Of a stretch of DNA of 6,738 nt, positions 1 through 6,706 are shown one piece after another. Source of the stretch: an uncultured Clostridia bacterium (GTDB taxonomy: Bacteria; Bacillota; Clostridia; Oscillospirales; CAG-272); NCBI GenBank assembly GCA_946040935.1, contig CAMGCN010000053.1, forward strand, positions 1 to 6,738. The letters are read 5' to 3'. The notes under the pieces were generated by a model. The model ran no database searches. It had not been told where the DNA came from and saw only the letters and a program-made list of their open reading frames with translations. Each line of letters starts with the position of its first letter. Position 1 is the first letter of the stretch. Position numbers and translations under genes: made by a program.

Positions 1-1074
1 GTTTTCTATAAGCTCGGCTCTGCCCATTATTGAGTGAAGGGGTGTTTTTAATTCATGGGAAACATTGGCGGTAAATTCGCGTCTGTTCCTTTCGGCAAAG
101 CATTTTTCGGTTATGTCGAAAATCAAAAGAACTACGCCGTGATTTTCTTTTCCGCGGCAGATAGGACTGGCGTTAAGCTGATATTCTCTTCCGTCTCTGC
201 ATACTTCGCACTGGGCGCCGCCTTCCTTTTCGGCGCGGGAGGGAAGGCACTGAATTTCTTTATCTTTTTCAATAAAACAAAAGCTCTTTCCTACATATTC
301 ACCGTTACCCGAAAGAAATTTTTCGGCGGCGGGATTTATACTTAAGATAACGCCGTCTCCGTTAAGGAGAACTAAACCCTCGTTCATATTCTCTATTACC
401 GCGTAAAACTCGTTTTTTCTTGCCGCGAGCTCGGAGATCTGCGAATTGATTTGATTTTGCAGGTCCTCGATATGGTGGAGAACCGGAGTGAACTCCTCAT
501 AAACTTTGTTTTCGAGGGGATGCTCGAAATCGAGCGTGGCGAGAGGTTCGACAATTCTGCGCGAAAGTCTGCCTGCAAGAAGAAGCGACAGTATCAGCGC
601 GAAAAGTATTATCAGGGCAATAGGCTGCGCCATACTGACAAAGAGAGAGAGGACAGAGGCTTTATTTTCGGAAACTCGAAGCACTGTGCCGTCGGAAAGC
701 TTTTGTGCAAAGTAATACATTTTTTCCGTGAAAGTGGAGGAAAAGCGAGAACTCTCACCGAAACCGTCTTCCAAAGCTTCTTTGACTTCTTCGCGATCAA
801 GATGATTTTCCATTACTTGCGCGTCTTTTTCCGAATCAAAAAGAACGCTCCCGTCAGATGCAATCCATGTCAGGCGCACATCGGATTTTAATGAGGAGAG
901 ATATTCAACACCTCCGCTTTGAACGCCGTTTGCCGCGAGGGAAAGTTCTTCTTTCAGTTGGTTTTTCTGTACGATTGTAAAATAGTCGTACAAAAATCCC
1001 ATTGTTATAAAAACGCATGCGATGAGAACTGTCATCGCCGTGAAAAAAACAGAACGAAATATTTTTTTGGTCAT
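1..1074 (-). CDS. phoR: Phosphate-regulon-type sensor histidine kinase PhoR, N-terminal 358 residues (3' end off the window)
   Basis: Membrane sensor kinase expected to phosphorylate the adjacent response regulator. The frame is open from the ATG at 1074 to the left edge, giving 358 codons and no stop. Residues about 9-30 are a first membrane segment. Residues about 34-140 are an outside sensor region containing TWIASDGSVLFDSE, a Cache-like strand pattern. Residues about 143-168 are a second membrane segment, followed by a weak HAMP-like stretch (RRIVEPL) and a helix to about 218. A PAS-like domain spans about 222-322 (NEFYAVIENMNEGLVLLN). The HisKA H-box FTANVSHELKTPL carries the phospho-acceptor His340. 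The ATPase domain lies outside the window. The start codon overlaps the phoB stop in an ATGA and has a GAGG ribosome site 7 bases upstream, so coupled translation is likely. The architecture matches PhoR of Firmicutes. Kinase class is certain; the phosphate role rests on the pst linkage. Confidence 0.9.
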   Translation of the reverse strand, partial: MTKKIFRSVFFTAMTVLIACVFITMGFLYDYFTIVQKNQLKEELSLAANGVQSGGVEYLSSLKSDVRLTWIASDGSVLFDSEKDAQVMENHLDREEVKEALEDGFGESSRFSSTFTEKMYYFAQKLSDGTVLRVSENKASVLSLFVSMAQPIALIILFALILSLLLAGRLSRRIVEPLATLDFEHPLENKVYEEFTPVLHHIEDLQNQINSQISELAARKNEFYAVIENMNEGLVLLNGDGVILSINPAAEKFLSGNGEYVGKSFCFIEKDKEIQCLPSRAEKEGGAQCEVCRDGREYQLNASPICRGKENHGVVLLIFDITEKCFAERNRREFTANVSHELKTPLHSIMGRAELIEN

Positions 1075-1739
1075 TTGTTTTCCTCTATTCTATATCCGAC
1101 TCCGCGAACTGTTTCTATCATGCCGCCGCACTCGCCGAGCTTTTGACGAAGCGTTTTTACATGCATATCGACGGTTCGGGTTTCTCCCACGTAGTTACTG
1201 CCCCATACTTCGGCAAACAGCATATCCCGTGTAAAGACAACTCCGGGGCGTGAAAGAAACAAACGAAGAATTTCAAATTCCTTAAATGTCAGCTCTACTC
1301 GTTTTCCCTCTGCGTCGACGGTATGAGCGTCTATATCCAAAGATATACCGCCCACAGTGAGAATCCGCGTTTGAGTTTTACAGCGGCGTAAAACCGCCTT
1401 AACTCTCGATACCATTTCCATCATGCCGAAAGGCTTGACGAGATAGTCGTCGGCTCCTAAATCGAGTCCCTGTATTTTGTCATACTCGGCGCCCTTTGCC
1501 GTGGCCATGATTACGGGGATTTTATCGGTGCCTGAAGACGCCTTCAGCTTTTTAAGTATCTCGATGCCGTCCTCTATCGGCAGCATTATATCAAGAATTA
1601 TAAGCTCGGGCTTTTCCTGTTTCAGCGCCTCAAAAAAGGGCGCTCCGCTCTCAAATCCCACAGCGTCGAAACCCGTGGATTTGAGAGTGTATATCTCCAT
1701 ATCGCGTATGCCCGCGTCGTCCTCAACACAATAAATCAT
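1071..1739 (-). CDS. phoB: OmpR/PhoB-family response regulator of the phosphate regulon
   Basis: A 222-residue DNA-binding response regulator (called PhoP in Bacillus) that would be phosphorylated by the neighbouring PhoR and switch on phosphate-starvation genes. The receiver domain spans about 1-118: acidic pocket E6-D7-D8, phospho-acceptor D50 in LIILDIMLP, T80 in IMATAKG, and K102-P103 in DDYLVKPFG. The C-terminal winged helix spans about 127-219, with LTFKEFEILRLFL, the recognition region around RTVDMHVKTLRQKL, and the closing hairpin RGVGYRIEE. All catalytic residues are present. The ATG at 1739 follows AAAGGAG with a 6-base spacer. It sits 25 bases after the pstB stop and overlaps phoR by 4 bases. 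The family is certain; a role in phosphate control is strongly supported by its place between pstB and phoR. Confidence 0.95.
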   Translation of the reverse strand: MIYCVEDDAGIRDMEIYTLKSTGFDAVGFESGAPFFEALKQEKPELIILDIMLPIEDGIEILKKLKASSGTDKIPVIMATAKGAEYDKIQGLDLGADDYLVKPFGMMEMVSRVKAVLRRCKTQTRILTVGGISLDIDAHTVDAEGKRVELTFKEFEILRLFLSRPGVVFTRDMLFAEVWGSNYVGETRTVDMHVKTLRQKLGECGGMIETVRGVGYRIEENK

Positions 1740-1745
1740 ACTTCT

Positions 1746-1752
1746 CTCCTTT
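1746..1752 (-). promoter_or_regulatory. Strong ribosome binding site for phoB
   Basis: AAAGGAG on the minus strand lies 6 bases before the phoB ATG, inside the 25-base pstB-phoB gap. I see no terminator hairpin in this gap, so readthrough from pst into phoBR is expected. It is the only junction in the operon where translation can start afresh without stop/start overlap. Confidence 0.85.
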
Positions 1753-1764
1753 GAAAAACAGAAG

Positions 1765-2517
1765 TTATCCGAATCTGCCGGTTACATAGTCACTCGTTCT
1801 CTTGTCGTCGGGGTTTTCAAATATTTTTTTCGTTTCTCCGTACTCGACAAGCTCACCCATAAGAAAGAACGCGGTGTTGTCTGATATTCTGCGCGCCTGC
1901 TGCATGTTATGGGTTACCGTGATTATAGTATAATCCTTTTTTAACTTAATTGCAAGTTCTTCGATTTTAGATGTTGAAATAGGATCGAGCGCGGATGTCG
2001 GCTCGTCCATTAAAATGACATCGGGATTCACCGCCAGCGCACGTGCGATGCATAATCTCTGCTGTTGTCCGCCCGATAGACCGAGCGCATTATTTTTGAG
2101 CCGATCTTTGACCTCGTCCCATATTGCCGCTTCTTTGAGTGATTTTTCCACTATTTCGTCAAGGATTTCTTTTTTTCTGATTCCGTGTGTTCTCGGACCG
2201 TATGCGACATTGTTGTATATACTCATGGGGAAGGGGTTTGGCTTTTGAAAGACCATGCCTATCTCCCGCCGCAGGACGCTGACGTCGGTTCCGGGGGAAT
2301 ATATATCCTCGCCTCTGTATTTCACCTCACCCGTTATTTTTATGTCGGGAACTAGGTCGTTCATTCTGTTCAGAGTTTTTAAGAATGTGGATTTTCCGCA
2401 TCCCGAAGGGCCTATAAGCGCGCAAATGGAATTTTCCCTTATGTCCATATTTATATTTTTGAGCGCCTGAGTGTCGGGATACCACAGACACAGGTCTTTT
2501 ACCGTGATAATATTCAA
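1765..2517 (-). CDS. pstB: Phosphate ABC transporter ATP-binding protein PstB
   Basis: Cytoplasmic ATPase that powers phosphate import through PstCA. With the TTG start the protein has 250 residues, the usual PstB size. Walker A is GPSGCGKST (36-44), the Q-loop is Gln91 in [10 protein letters not shown], the ABC signature is LSGGQQQR (147-154), Walker B is VILMDEP (167-173) with Glu172, the D-loop is SALD, and the switch His203 is in [30 protein letters not shown] is characteristic of PstB, as is the C-terminal [12 protein letters not shown] region. I chose the TTG at 2517 over an in-frame ATG at 2550 because GGAGG sits 8 bases upstream and the TTG overlaps the pstA stop as TTGA. The longer version would only add 11 residues read from the end of pstA. 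No residues of the ATPase core are missing. Confidence 0.97.
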   Translation of the reverse strand: MNIITVKDLCLWYPDTQALKNINMDIRENSICALIGPSGCGKSTFLKTLNRMNDLVPDIKITGEVKYRGEDIYSPGTDVSVLRREIGMVFQKPNPFPMSIYNNVAYGPRTHGIRKKEILDEIVEKSLKEAAIWDEVKDRLKNNALGLSGGQQQRLCIARALAVNPDVILMDEPTSALDPISTSKIEELAIKLKKDYTIITVTHNMQQARRISDNTAFFLMGELVEYGETKKIFENPDDKRTSDYVTGRFG

Positions 2518-3362
2518 CCTTTTTTCCTCCCGGTTATAAGTGAAGCGCACAGATTAATCAACGATGTGAGTATTATCAGAATTGCGGCGATGGCATACGC
2601 TATGCCGAATTCTCCCTCTTCCTTTGCATAGACATAGAGCGCGACAGTGAGTGTTGCTCCCGGGCTCGTGAGTCCGTCTATCATGCCGTTTACCTTGTGT
2701 GCAAAGCCTGCGGTGAAGAGAAGGGCAGCCGATTCTCCGATTATTCTTCCGACACAGAGTATGCACCCTGTGACTATTCCGTCTACACAGCAGGGGAGAA
2801 CTACCGTACGTATAACTCTCCATTTTCCGGCTCCCAAAGCAAACGCGCCCTCGCGGTAGCTCTGCGGAACACTTTTCAGGCTCTCTCGTGTTGTTTGCAT
2901 TACCGTCGGCAGATTCATTATAACGAGGGTTAAAGCGCCTGCGATAAGTGATGTTTTCATTCCGAAAAAATCGCAGAAAAGAAGCATGCCGACAAGTCCG
3001 AAAATTACCGACGGTATGCCCGAGAGCGTCTGGGCCGTGTACTCGATAATCCTCGCTATTCTTTTGCTTTTTGCGTATTCGGTCAGATATACCGCCGCGC
3101 CGACTCCGAGCGGCAGAACTATTATCAAGGTTGCGATAATTATATATACCGTGTTTAATATATCAGGCAAAATTCCGATTTTGTCCGAGATATAGCTGGG
3201 ACTTGATAATAATAAATCTGCGCTGATGTTGCCCACTCCGCGCACAGCCACGCAAACGATGATAAAGACGATGCACGACAGTGTGAGTGCTGCGGAAATG
3301 TACATCAGCGCTTTTATTACGGCCGAATGTAATTTTCTTTTTACGGAAATTTTCCTTGTCAT
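2514..3362 (-). CDS. pstA: Phosphate ABC transporter permease PstA
   Basis: Integral membrane half of the PstCA phosphate channel, 282 residues. The short basic N-terminus ([10 protein letters not shown]) precedes a membrane segment at about 18-41. Further hydrophobic segments lie at about 68-95, 107-130, 137-156, 190-219 and 255-277, giving the six expected for this family. [12 protein letters not shown] (115-126) is typical of PstA/PstC. The cytoplasmic coupling loop, which contacts PstB, is about 166-190: [23 protein letters not shown]. The [15 protein letters not shown] segment follows, as expected in PstA. The ATG overlaps the pstC stop (ATGA), with GGAG 6 bases upstream; the stop overlaps the pstB TTG. 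Distinguished from PstC by its gene order, its shorter extracellular loop and the [11 protein letters not shown] motif. Confidence 0.96.
   Translation of the reverse strand: MTRKISVKRKLHSAVIKALMYISAALTLSCIVFIIVCVAVRGVGNISADLLLSSPSYISDKIGILPDILNTVYIIIATLIIVLPLGVGAAVYLTEYAKSKRIARIIEYTAQTLSGIPSVIFGLVGMLLFCDFFGMKTSLIAGALTLVIMNLPTVMQTTRESLKSVPQSYREGAFALGAGKWRVIRTVVLPCCVDGIVTGCILCVGRIIGESAALLFTAGFAHKVNGMIDGLTSPGATLTVALYVYAKEEGEFGIAYAIAAILIILTSLINLCASLITGRKKG
2526..2531 (-). promoter_or_regulatory. Ribosome binding site that fixes the pstB TTG start
   Basis: GGGAGG lies within the last codons of pstA, 8 bases before TTG (2517-2515). This spacing supports the TTG over the ATG at 2550, which would place this Shine-Dalgarno sequence inside the coding region. 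Confidence 0.8.
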
Positions 3363-4285
3363 TTTTTACTCCGTCCGAGAAAGAAATTAAGAGTGGCATT
3401 TATAATCATAATGAAGATAAATAGTATAAGCGCGATTGAAAACAACGCCTGACGTCCCAACCCCGTGGCATACGACATCTCGCTCGCTATTGCCGTAGTG
3501 AGAAATCGTACACTTTGAAAGATGGAGGGCATGTTAGCCGCGTTTCCCGATACCATCATGACTGCCGTGGCTTCACCTATGGCCCTGCCTACGCCCAGAA
3601 CGGCGGACGCGGTAATACCGCTTCTCGCGGCAGGCACCGAAACGCGCAGGTATGTCTCAATGGGGGTTGCGCCGAGAGCGAGGGATGCGTCCTCGTACTC
3701 TTTCGGCACAGCATCGAGCGCGTTTAACGACACTTTTATTACCGAGGGAAGTATCATTACCGCGAGTACGATTATTGCCGCGAAAAGTCCCGAGCCGTCT
3801 GGTATACCGAAGAAGCTTCTTATCGCCGGCACGAGCACGCTCATGCCGATAAGTCCGAAAACTACCGACGGTATGCCCGACAGCAGACCGACTGCTCCCT
3901 CTATTACAGTTCTTATTTTGTGCGGCGCGACCTTGGACAGATACAGCGAGCACATAAATCCGACGGGCACTCCTATCGCCACGGCGCCTGCCGTGCCGTA
4001 AATACTTGTCAGTATAAAGGGAAGTATCCCGTATTCTCCGCTCGACGGCGACCATTCCTTTCCGAAAAGGAAGGACGTAAGACCGATTTCGCGTATTGCG
4101 GGAGTTCCCGAGGCGATGAGATATACTGTAATCAGGACTACGCACAGAGCGCTTGTAAGTCCGGTTAAGAAGAATGCCGCATATATTGCTTTTTCACAAA
4201 GTCCCTTTGCTTTGCGGGCACTTTTTCTTTTGGTTTCGATTTTTACAGTGGCGCTCTTTGCGTGATTTACGGATTCGTTTGTCAA
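3359..4285 (-). CDS. pstC: Phosphate ABC transporter permease PstC
   Basis: The other membrane half of the phosphate channel, 308 residues. A charged cytoplasmic N-terminus (about 1-31, rich in Lys) precedes a membrane segment at about 33-58. The loop TSFLFGKEWSPSSGEYGILP (70-89) is a PstC hallmark. Further segments lie at about 88-117, 127-155, 165-187, 219-247 and 278-304. GIPSVVFGLIGM (137-148) is shared with PstA. The PstB-contacting loop is YEDASLALGATPIETYLRVSVP (197-218), followed by GRAIGEATAVMMVSGN, which is typical of PstC. Translation starts at a TTG (4285) that overlaps the pstS stop as TTGA. The nearest GGAG is about 13 bases upstream, a long spacing, so coupling to pstS translation is the likelier route of initiation. 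No in-frame ATG offers a better start that keeps the first membrane segment. Confidence 0.96.
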   Translation of the reverse strand: MTNESVNHAKSATVKIETKRKSARKAKGLCEKAIYAAFFLTGLTSALCVVLITVYLIASGTPAIREIGLTSFLFGKEWSPSSGEYGILPFILTSIYGTAGAVAIGVPVGFMCSLYLSKVAPHKIRTVIEGAVGLLSGIPSVVFGLIGMSVLVPAIRSFFGIPDGSGLFAAIIVLAVMILPSVIKVSLNALDAVPKEYEDASLALGATPIETYLRVSVPAARSGITASAVLGVGRAIGEATAVMMVSGNAANMPSIFQSVRFLTTAIASEMSYATGLGRQALFSIALILFIFIMIINATLNFFLGRSKK

Positions 4286-5091
4286 TTTACAGCTACCGCT
4301 CCTGCGTCAGATATGATTTTTGCCGCATCAGAGGATGTTGCGAAGTCGAAGAAGTCCTGTGCCGCTTTGGAAAGCGTCTTGCCGCTCTTTGTTACGAGTA
4401 CGAAGGGACGCTGTATCTTATAGCTTCCGTCCTTTACCGTTTCTTCGCTTGCGCTTACACCGTTTACCGATATAGCTTTGACAGTTTCTCCGACTGACGC
4501 GAGAGACGCATATCCGATAGCGTCGGGGTTTCCTGATACCGCCGTTATGACATCGCCCGTTGAGGTGAGTTCCTGACGGTATTTGCACTCTTTTTCCGTT
4601 TTTGTAATAGACTCAAAACCGTCGCGGGTTCCGCTTCCTTCCTCTCTGCCGATGAGCACTATCTGTGCGTCATTTCCGCCGACCTCTTTCCAGTTGGTTA
4701 TCTCGCCTTTGTATATTTTTGCGATTGTTTCCATATCGAGGTCGTTTACGCTGTTTTCTTTATTTACGATAACTGCGATGCCGTCGAGGGCGAGAACTGT
4801 TTCTTTAAGTCCCTTTGCCTTTTCCTCGTCTTTGAGGTGACGGCTGGAAAGACCGATATCGCATCTGTCCTCGGATACGGCGGTTATACCTGTTCCCGAA
4901 CCTGTGGGATTGTATGTGAAGGATACTCCCTCGTTCTTCTGTTCAAAAGCTTCTCCCAAAGCGCCGATGACCTTTTCCATCGATGTTGAGCCGTCGGTCG
5001 ATACCGACGCTGCTTCTTCTTTTTTTCCGCAACCTACAAGCGCAGTTGCCGCAATAATCAAGGTAAATACAAGACACAATATTTTTTTCAT
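4282..5091 (-). CDS. pstS: Phosphate-binding lipoprotein PstS
   Basis: Extracellular, lipid-anchored receptor that captures phosphate and delivers it to PstCA. The protein has 269 residues. A signal peptide (MKKILCLVFTLIIAATA) ends in the lipobox LVGC, with Cys21 as the predicted lipidated residue. The mature domain is a type II periplasmic-binding fold. Phosphate-contact motifs are visible: TDGSTSM (32-38), NPTGSGTGI (61-69), the SSRHL segment (82-86) and REEGSGTRDGF (149-159). The stretch AKIYKGEITNWKEVGG (124-139) is a family hallmark. The ATG at 5091 has AAAGGAGAT with an optimal spacing upstream and directly precedes the signal peptide. A longer open frame to 5259 exists but would read through the promoter and bury the signal peptide. 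First gene of the operon; it overlaps pstC by 4 bases. Confidence 0.97.
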   Translation of the reverse strand: MKKILCLVFTLIIAATALVGCGKKEEAASVSTDGSTSMEKVIGALGEAFEQKNEGVSFTYNPTGSGTGITAVSEDRCDIGLSSRHLKDEEKAKGLKETVLALDGIAVIVNKENSVNDLDMETIAKIYKGEITNWKEVGGNDAQIVLIGREEGSGTRDGFESITKTEKECKYRQELTSTGDVITAVSGNPDAIGYASLASVGETVKAISVNGVSASEETVKDGSYKIQRPFVLVTKSGKTLSKAAQDFFDFATSSDAAKIISDAGAVAVN

Positions 5092-5125
5092 AACTAAATC
5101 TCCTTTTTGTCTTTTTTCCTTTGTG

Positions 5126-5151
5126 ATTATAGGATAATCCCGTATTGTAAA
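5126..5151 (-). promoter_or_regulatory. Probable pst operon promoter (perfect -10, weak -35)
   Basis: On the minus strand TATAAT (5131-5126) lies about 35 bases before the pstS ATG. At the usual 16-17 base spacing upstream there is only a T-rich stretch, not a good -35. The nearest TTTACA (5151-5146) is 14 bases away. A perfect -10 with a poor -35 is expected of promoters that need an activator such as phosphorylated PhoB/PhoP. An alternative promoter, TTGACA (5174-5169), 19 bases, TACAAT (5149-5144), overlaps it. Confidence 0.65.
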
Positions 5152-5185
5152 AAGAAAAAGGGCTGTTATGTCAAATCTGTGTAAA
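5146..5185 (-). promoter_or_regulatory. Candidate Pho box: TTTACA and TTGACA repeats
   Basis: On the minus strand TTTACA (5185-5180) and TTGACA (5174-5169) start exactly 11 bases apart. A further TTTACA (5151-5146) lies 23 bases on. Bacillus PhoP is known to bind direct repeats of TT(A/T/C)ACA-type words spaced by about 11 bases upstream of pst promoters. Position relative to the TATAAT (about -66 to -27 of the inferred start) fits activation. The third expected word at the 11-base phase is poor (CCCTTT), so the box is imperfect. Assignment is by resemblance. Confidence 0.55.
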
Positions 5186-5270
5186 AAGATAGGAGAGGTA
5201 TTAAGAAGAGAAAAACAAAACGCTTTCTCGGTAATCATTTTTATATAGTTATATTCCAAGCTGATGCTTT

Positions 5271-5396
5271 GAGTGATATTTTCCTATCGGAAGGTGATAT
5301 TGAATTCCCGTGATTTCAGCGATATTTTACTCGCCCTTAAACTGCCGCAGGCAATCACTTGTCGAAAGGCAAATATCACAGCGAAGCAATAAAGCT
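5271..5396. repeat. Imperfect palindromic element of GTGATATT / AATATCAC words
   Basis: On the plus strand GTGATATT occurs at 5273-5280 and 5294-5301, with degraded forms at 5310 (GTGATTTC) and 5319 (GCGATATT). The reverse complement occurs as AATCAC at 5353-5358 and AATATCAC at 5372-5379. The first two words start 21 bases apart, and the last two end 21 bases apart. The two arms (5273 onward, and 5379 backward) match at 21 of about 26 positions as an inverted repeat. Small hairpins lie between the words: TTCC-TATC-GGAA (5281-5292), TGCC-GCA-GGCA (about 5343-5353) and a GCGA/TCGC pair (5319-5334). No open frame is apparent. It resembles an interspersed or MITE-like repeat; what it does is unknown. 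The boundaries are approximate. Confidence 0.6.
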
Positions 5397-5417
5397 CGCG
5401 TGACGCGCGAATAAAAC

Positions 5418-5447
5418 TGCCCAAGTGTTCTTCAGAACGCTTGGGCA
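5418..5447 (-). terminator. Rho-independent terminator of the aminotransferase gene
   Basis: A 13-base stem (5418-5430 with 5435-5447; TGCCCAAGTGTTC on the plus strand) closes a 4-base loop, with a single non-Watson-Crick position. On the minus strand it begins 10 bases after the stop codon and is followed by GTTTTATT. The plus-strand side is also followed by a T tract (5453-5459), and there the odd pair is a G-U wobble, so the hairpin may work in both directions. It separates the aminotransferase from the pst operon. Confidence 0.85.
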
Positions 5448-5457
5448 ATAACTTTTT

Positions 5458-6648
5458 TTATTTCATTATCTCTTTTAATGTTTCGCCGATGATTTTAATT
5501 CCTTCTTCGGCTTTTTCCTCCGAGACTGTTGAGTAGTTCAGACGAAACGCCGAGCTCGGCTTTGACATATCGCACATGAATGTGGTTCCGGGAACGAACA
5601 CCACTTTGTTTTCAGCGCATTTTTTGACCGCCTGAGACGCGTCGTATCCCTTTCCCATGTCGCACCAGATGAAAAGTCCGCCGCGCGGATTTGTATGGGT
5701 TACTTCACTTGGGAAGTATTTTTCTATACAGCCTATCATGTGCTTACACTTTTCGGCATACAGCTTTGCCGAGCGCGCTATGTTTTTATCAATATCGTAT
5801 TTTGTCATATATTCATATGCCATAAGCTGTGTGAGCATGGGCGTGTGAACGTCGTTTGCCTGTTTCGCGATAATGTCCTTTGCGATTATCTCTTTAGGTC
5901 CCATGCAAAAGCCCAGACGCAGACCGGGTGAGAGTATTTTTGAGAAAGAGCCGCAGTATACAACCCTGCTTCCGTCATCAAAAGATTTTACGGGCGGTAT
6001 GTGCACACCGTCAAAAGAAAGCTCGCCGTATGGATTATCCTCAATTATAATGATATTGTTTTTCTTTGCGATATCGTAAACCGCGCGTCTTTTGTTCTCT
6101 GACATGGTAATGCCGGAGGGATTCTGGAAGTTCGGTATGGTATATAATATTCTGACGTTTTCATTCTCGGAAATCGCCTTTTCAAGCGCCTCTATGCTTA
6201 TACCGTCCTCTTCCATAGGAACACCGCATAGGTGTGCGCCGTACGAACGGAAGGCGTTGAGCGCACCTATAAACGATGGCTCCTCGACAATAACGGTATC
6301 CCCCTCGTTAAGTAAAACTTTTGCCGTCAGATCGATACCCTGCTGACCGCCCGAAACGATGATGAGGTCGTCGTTTTCGCATCCTATGCCCTCTTTGCGT
6401 AAAAGACGGTCGCGCACCGCCTCTCTCAATTTCGGATAACCCTCGGTCACTCCGTACTGTAAGCTCATGACGGGCTCTTCTGTTAAGAGCCTGTTTGCTA
6501 TTTCCGCAAGCTCCTTTGAAGGAAATGTCTCGGGAGAGGGATTTCCCCCTGCGAGGGAAATTGTCCGAGGGTCGGCGGCGTGTTTGAAAATCTCACGTAT
6601 TGCCGAGCCTTTCATGTCTTTCATTTTATTAGAAATAATGTATTCCAT
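5458..6648 (-). CDS. PLP-dependent aminotransferase, class I/II (LysN / MocR-like group)
   Basis: Cytoplasmic fold-type I aminotransferase, 396 residues from the ATG at 6648. Residues from about 32 begin LAGGNPSPETFP, typical of the 2-aminoadipate/aromatic aminotransferase group related to MocR. SGGQQGIDL (99-107) is the cofactor phosphate region, and NFQNPSG (173-179) carries the conserved Asn176. EDNPYGEL (203-210) carries Asp204 and Tyr207, which bind the pyridine ring. SFSKILSPGLRLGF (234-247) contains the Schiff-base Lys237. Arg369 in FRLNYS should bind the substrate carboxylate. No DNA-binding N-terminal domain is present, so it is an enzyme and not a MocR regulator. The amino acid substrate cannot be told from sequence; lysN, 2-aminoadipate or branched-chain/aromatic roles are possible. 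It has its own promoter and terminator and looks monocistronic, with no functional tie to pst. Confidence 0.93.
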   Translation of the reverse strand: MEYIISNKMKDMKGSAIREIFKHAADPRTISLAGGNPSPETFPSKELAEIANRLLTEEPVMSLQYGVTEGYPKLREAVRDRLLRKEGIGCENDDLIIVSGGQQGIDLTAKVLLNEGDTVIVEEPSFIGALNAFRSYGAHLCGVPMEEDGISIEALEKAISENENVRILYTIPNFQNPSGITMSENKRRAVYDIAKKNNIIIIEDNPYGELSFDGVHIPPVKSFDDGSRVVYCGSFSKILSPGLRLGFCMGPKEIIAKDIIAKQANDVHTPMLTQLMAYEYMTKYDIDKNIARSAKLYAEKCKHMIGCIEKYFPSEVTHTNPRGGLFIWCDMGKGYDASQAVKKCAENKVVFVPGTTFMCDMSKPSSAFRLNYSTVSEEKAEEGIKIIGETLKEIMK

Positions 6649-6658
6649 AATTATCACA

Positions 6659-6664
6659 TCCTTT
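6659..6664 (-). promoter_or_regulatory. Ribosome binding site deciding the aminotransferase start
   Basis: AAAGGA lies 10 bases before the ATG at 6648 but only 1 base before the in-frame GTG at 6657. The GTG start would be too close to the site, so the shorter protein is preferred. The three-residue difference does not affect the domain. Confidence 0.7.
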
Positions 6665-6670
6665 GTAAGT

Positions 6671-6700
6671 ATTTTATCATAAATTCGGCTTTTCGGTCAA
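6671..6700 (-). promoter_or_regulatory. Probable promoter of the aminotransferase gene
   Basis: On the minus strand TTGACC (6700-6695) is followed after 18 bases by TAAAAT (6676-6671), each matching the vegetative consensus at five of six positions. Transcription would begin near 6664, giving a very short leader of about 16 bases that starts at the ribosome site. Confidence 0.6.
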
Positions 6701-6706
6701 GGTATA

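Noticed and set aside
451..891. Plus-strand open frame of 146 codons
   Set aside because: It is antisense to the PhoR reading frame, whose domains and H-box are intact across this stretch; no family is recognised.
2518..2550. ATG start for PstB giving an 11-residue extension
   Set aside because: The extension is read from the 3' end of pstA in another frame and is not like PstB. The TTG at 2517 has a well-spaced GGAGG and gives the usual length.
3522..4001. Plus-strand open frame of 159 codons inside pstC
   Set aside because: It lies wholly antisense to a clearly conserved permease, has no recognisable domain, and is repetitive in Ser/Pro/Thr as expected of a shadow frame.
5092..5259. Open frame extending PstS upstream by 56 residues
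   Set aside because: It would put the lipoprotein signal peptide in the middle of the protein and reads through the TATAAT and Pho-box words. The ATG at 5091 has an excellent ribosome site.
5271..5396. Possible CRISPR array, because a short word recurs
   Set aside because: The repeated word is only about 8 bases, occurs in both orientations with 9-21 base spacing and is degraded. There are no 25-40 base repeats with unique spacers and no cas genes.
5396..5410. TCGCG-TGACG-CGCGA small palindrome as an operator
   Set aside because: The stem is only 5 bases with low-complexity CG content, next to the repeat element and the terminator; there is nothing to support a bound regulator.
5458..6648. 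Calling the aminotransferase a MocR-type transcription regulator
   Set aside because: The protein begins directly at the aminotransferase domain, with no winged-helix region in its N-terminus and no room for one upstream.
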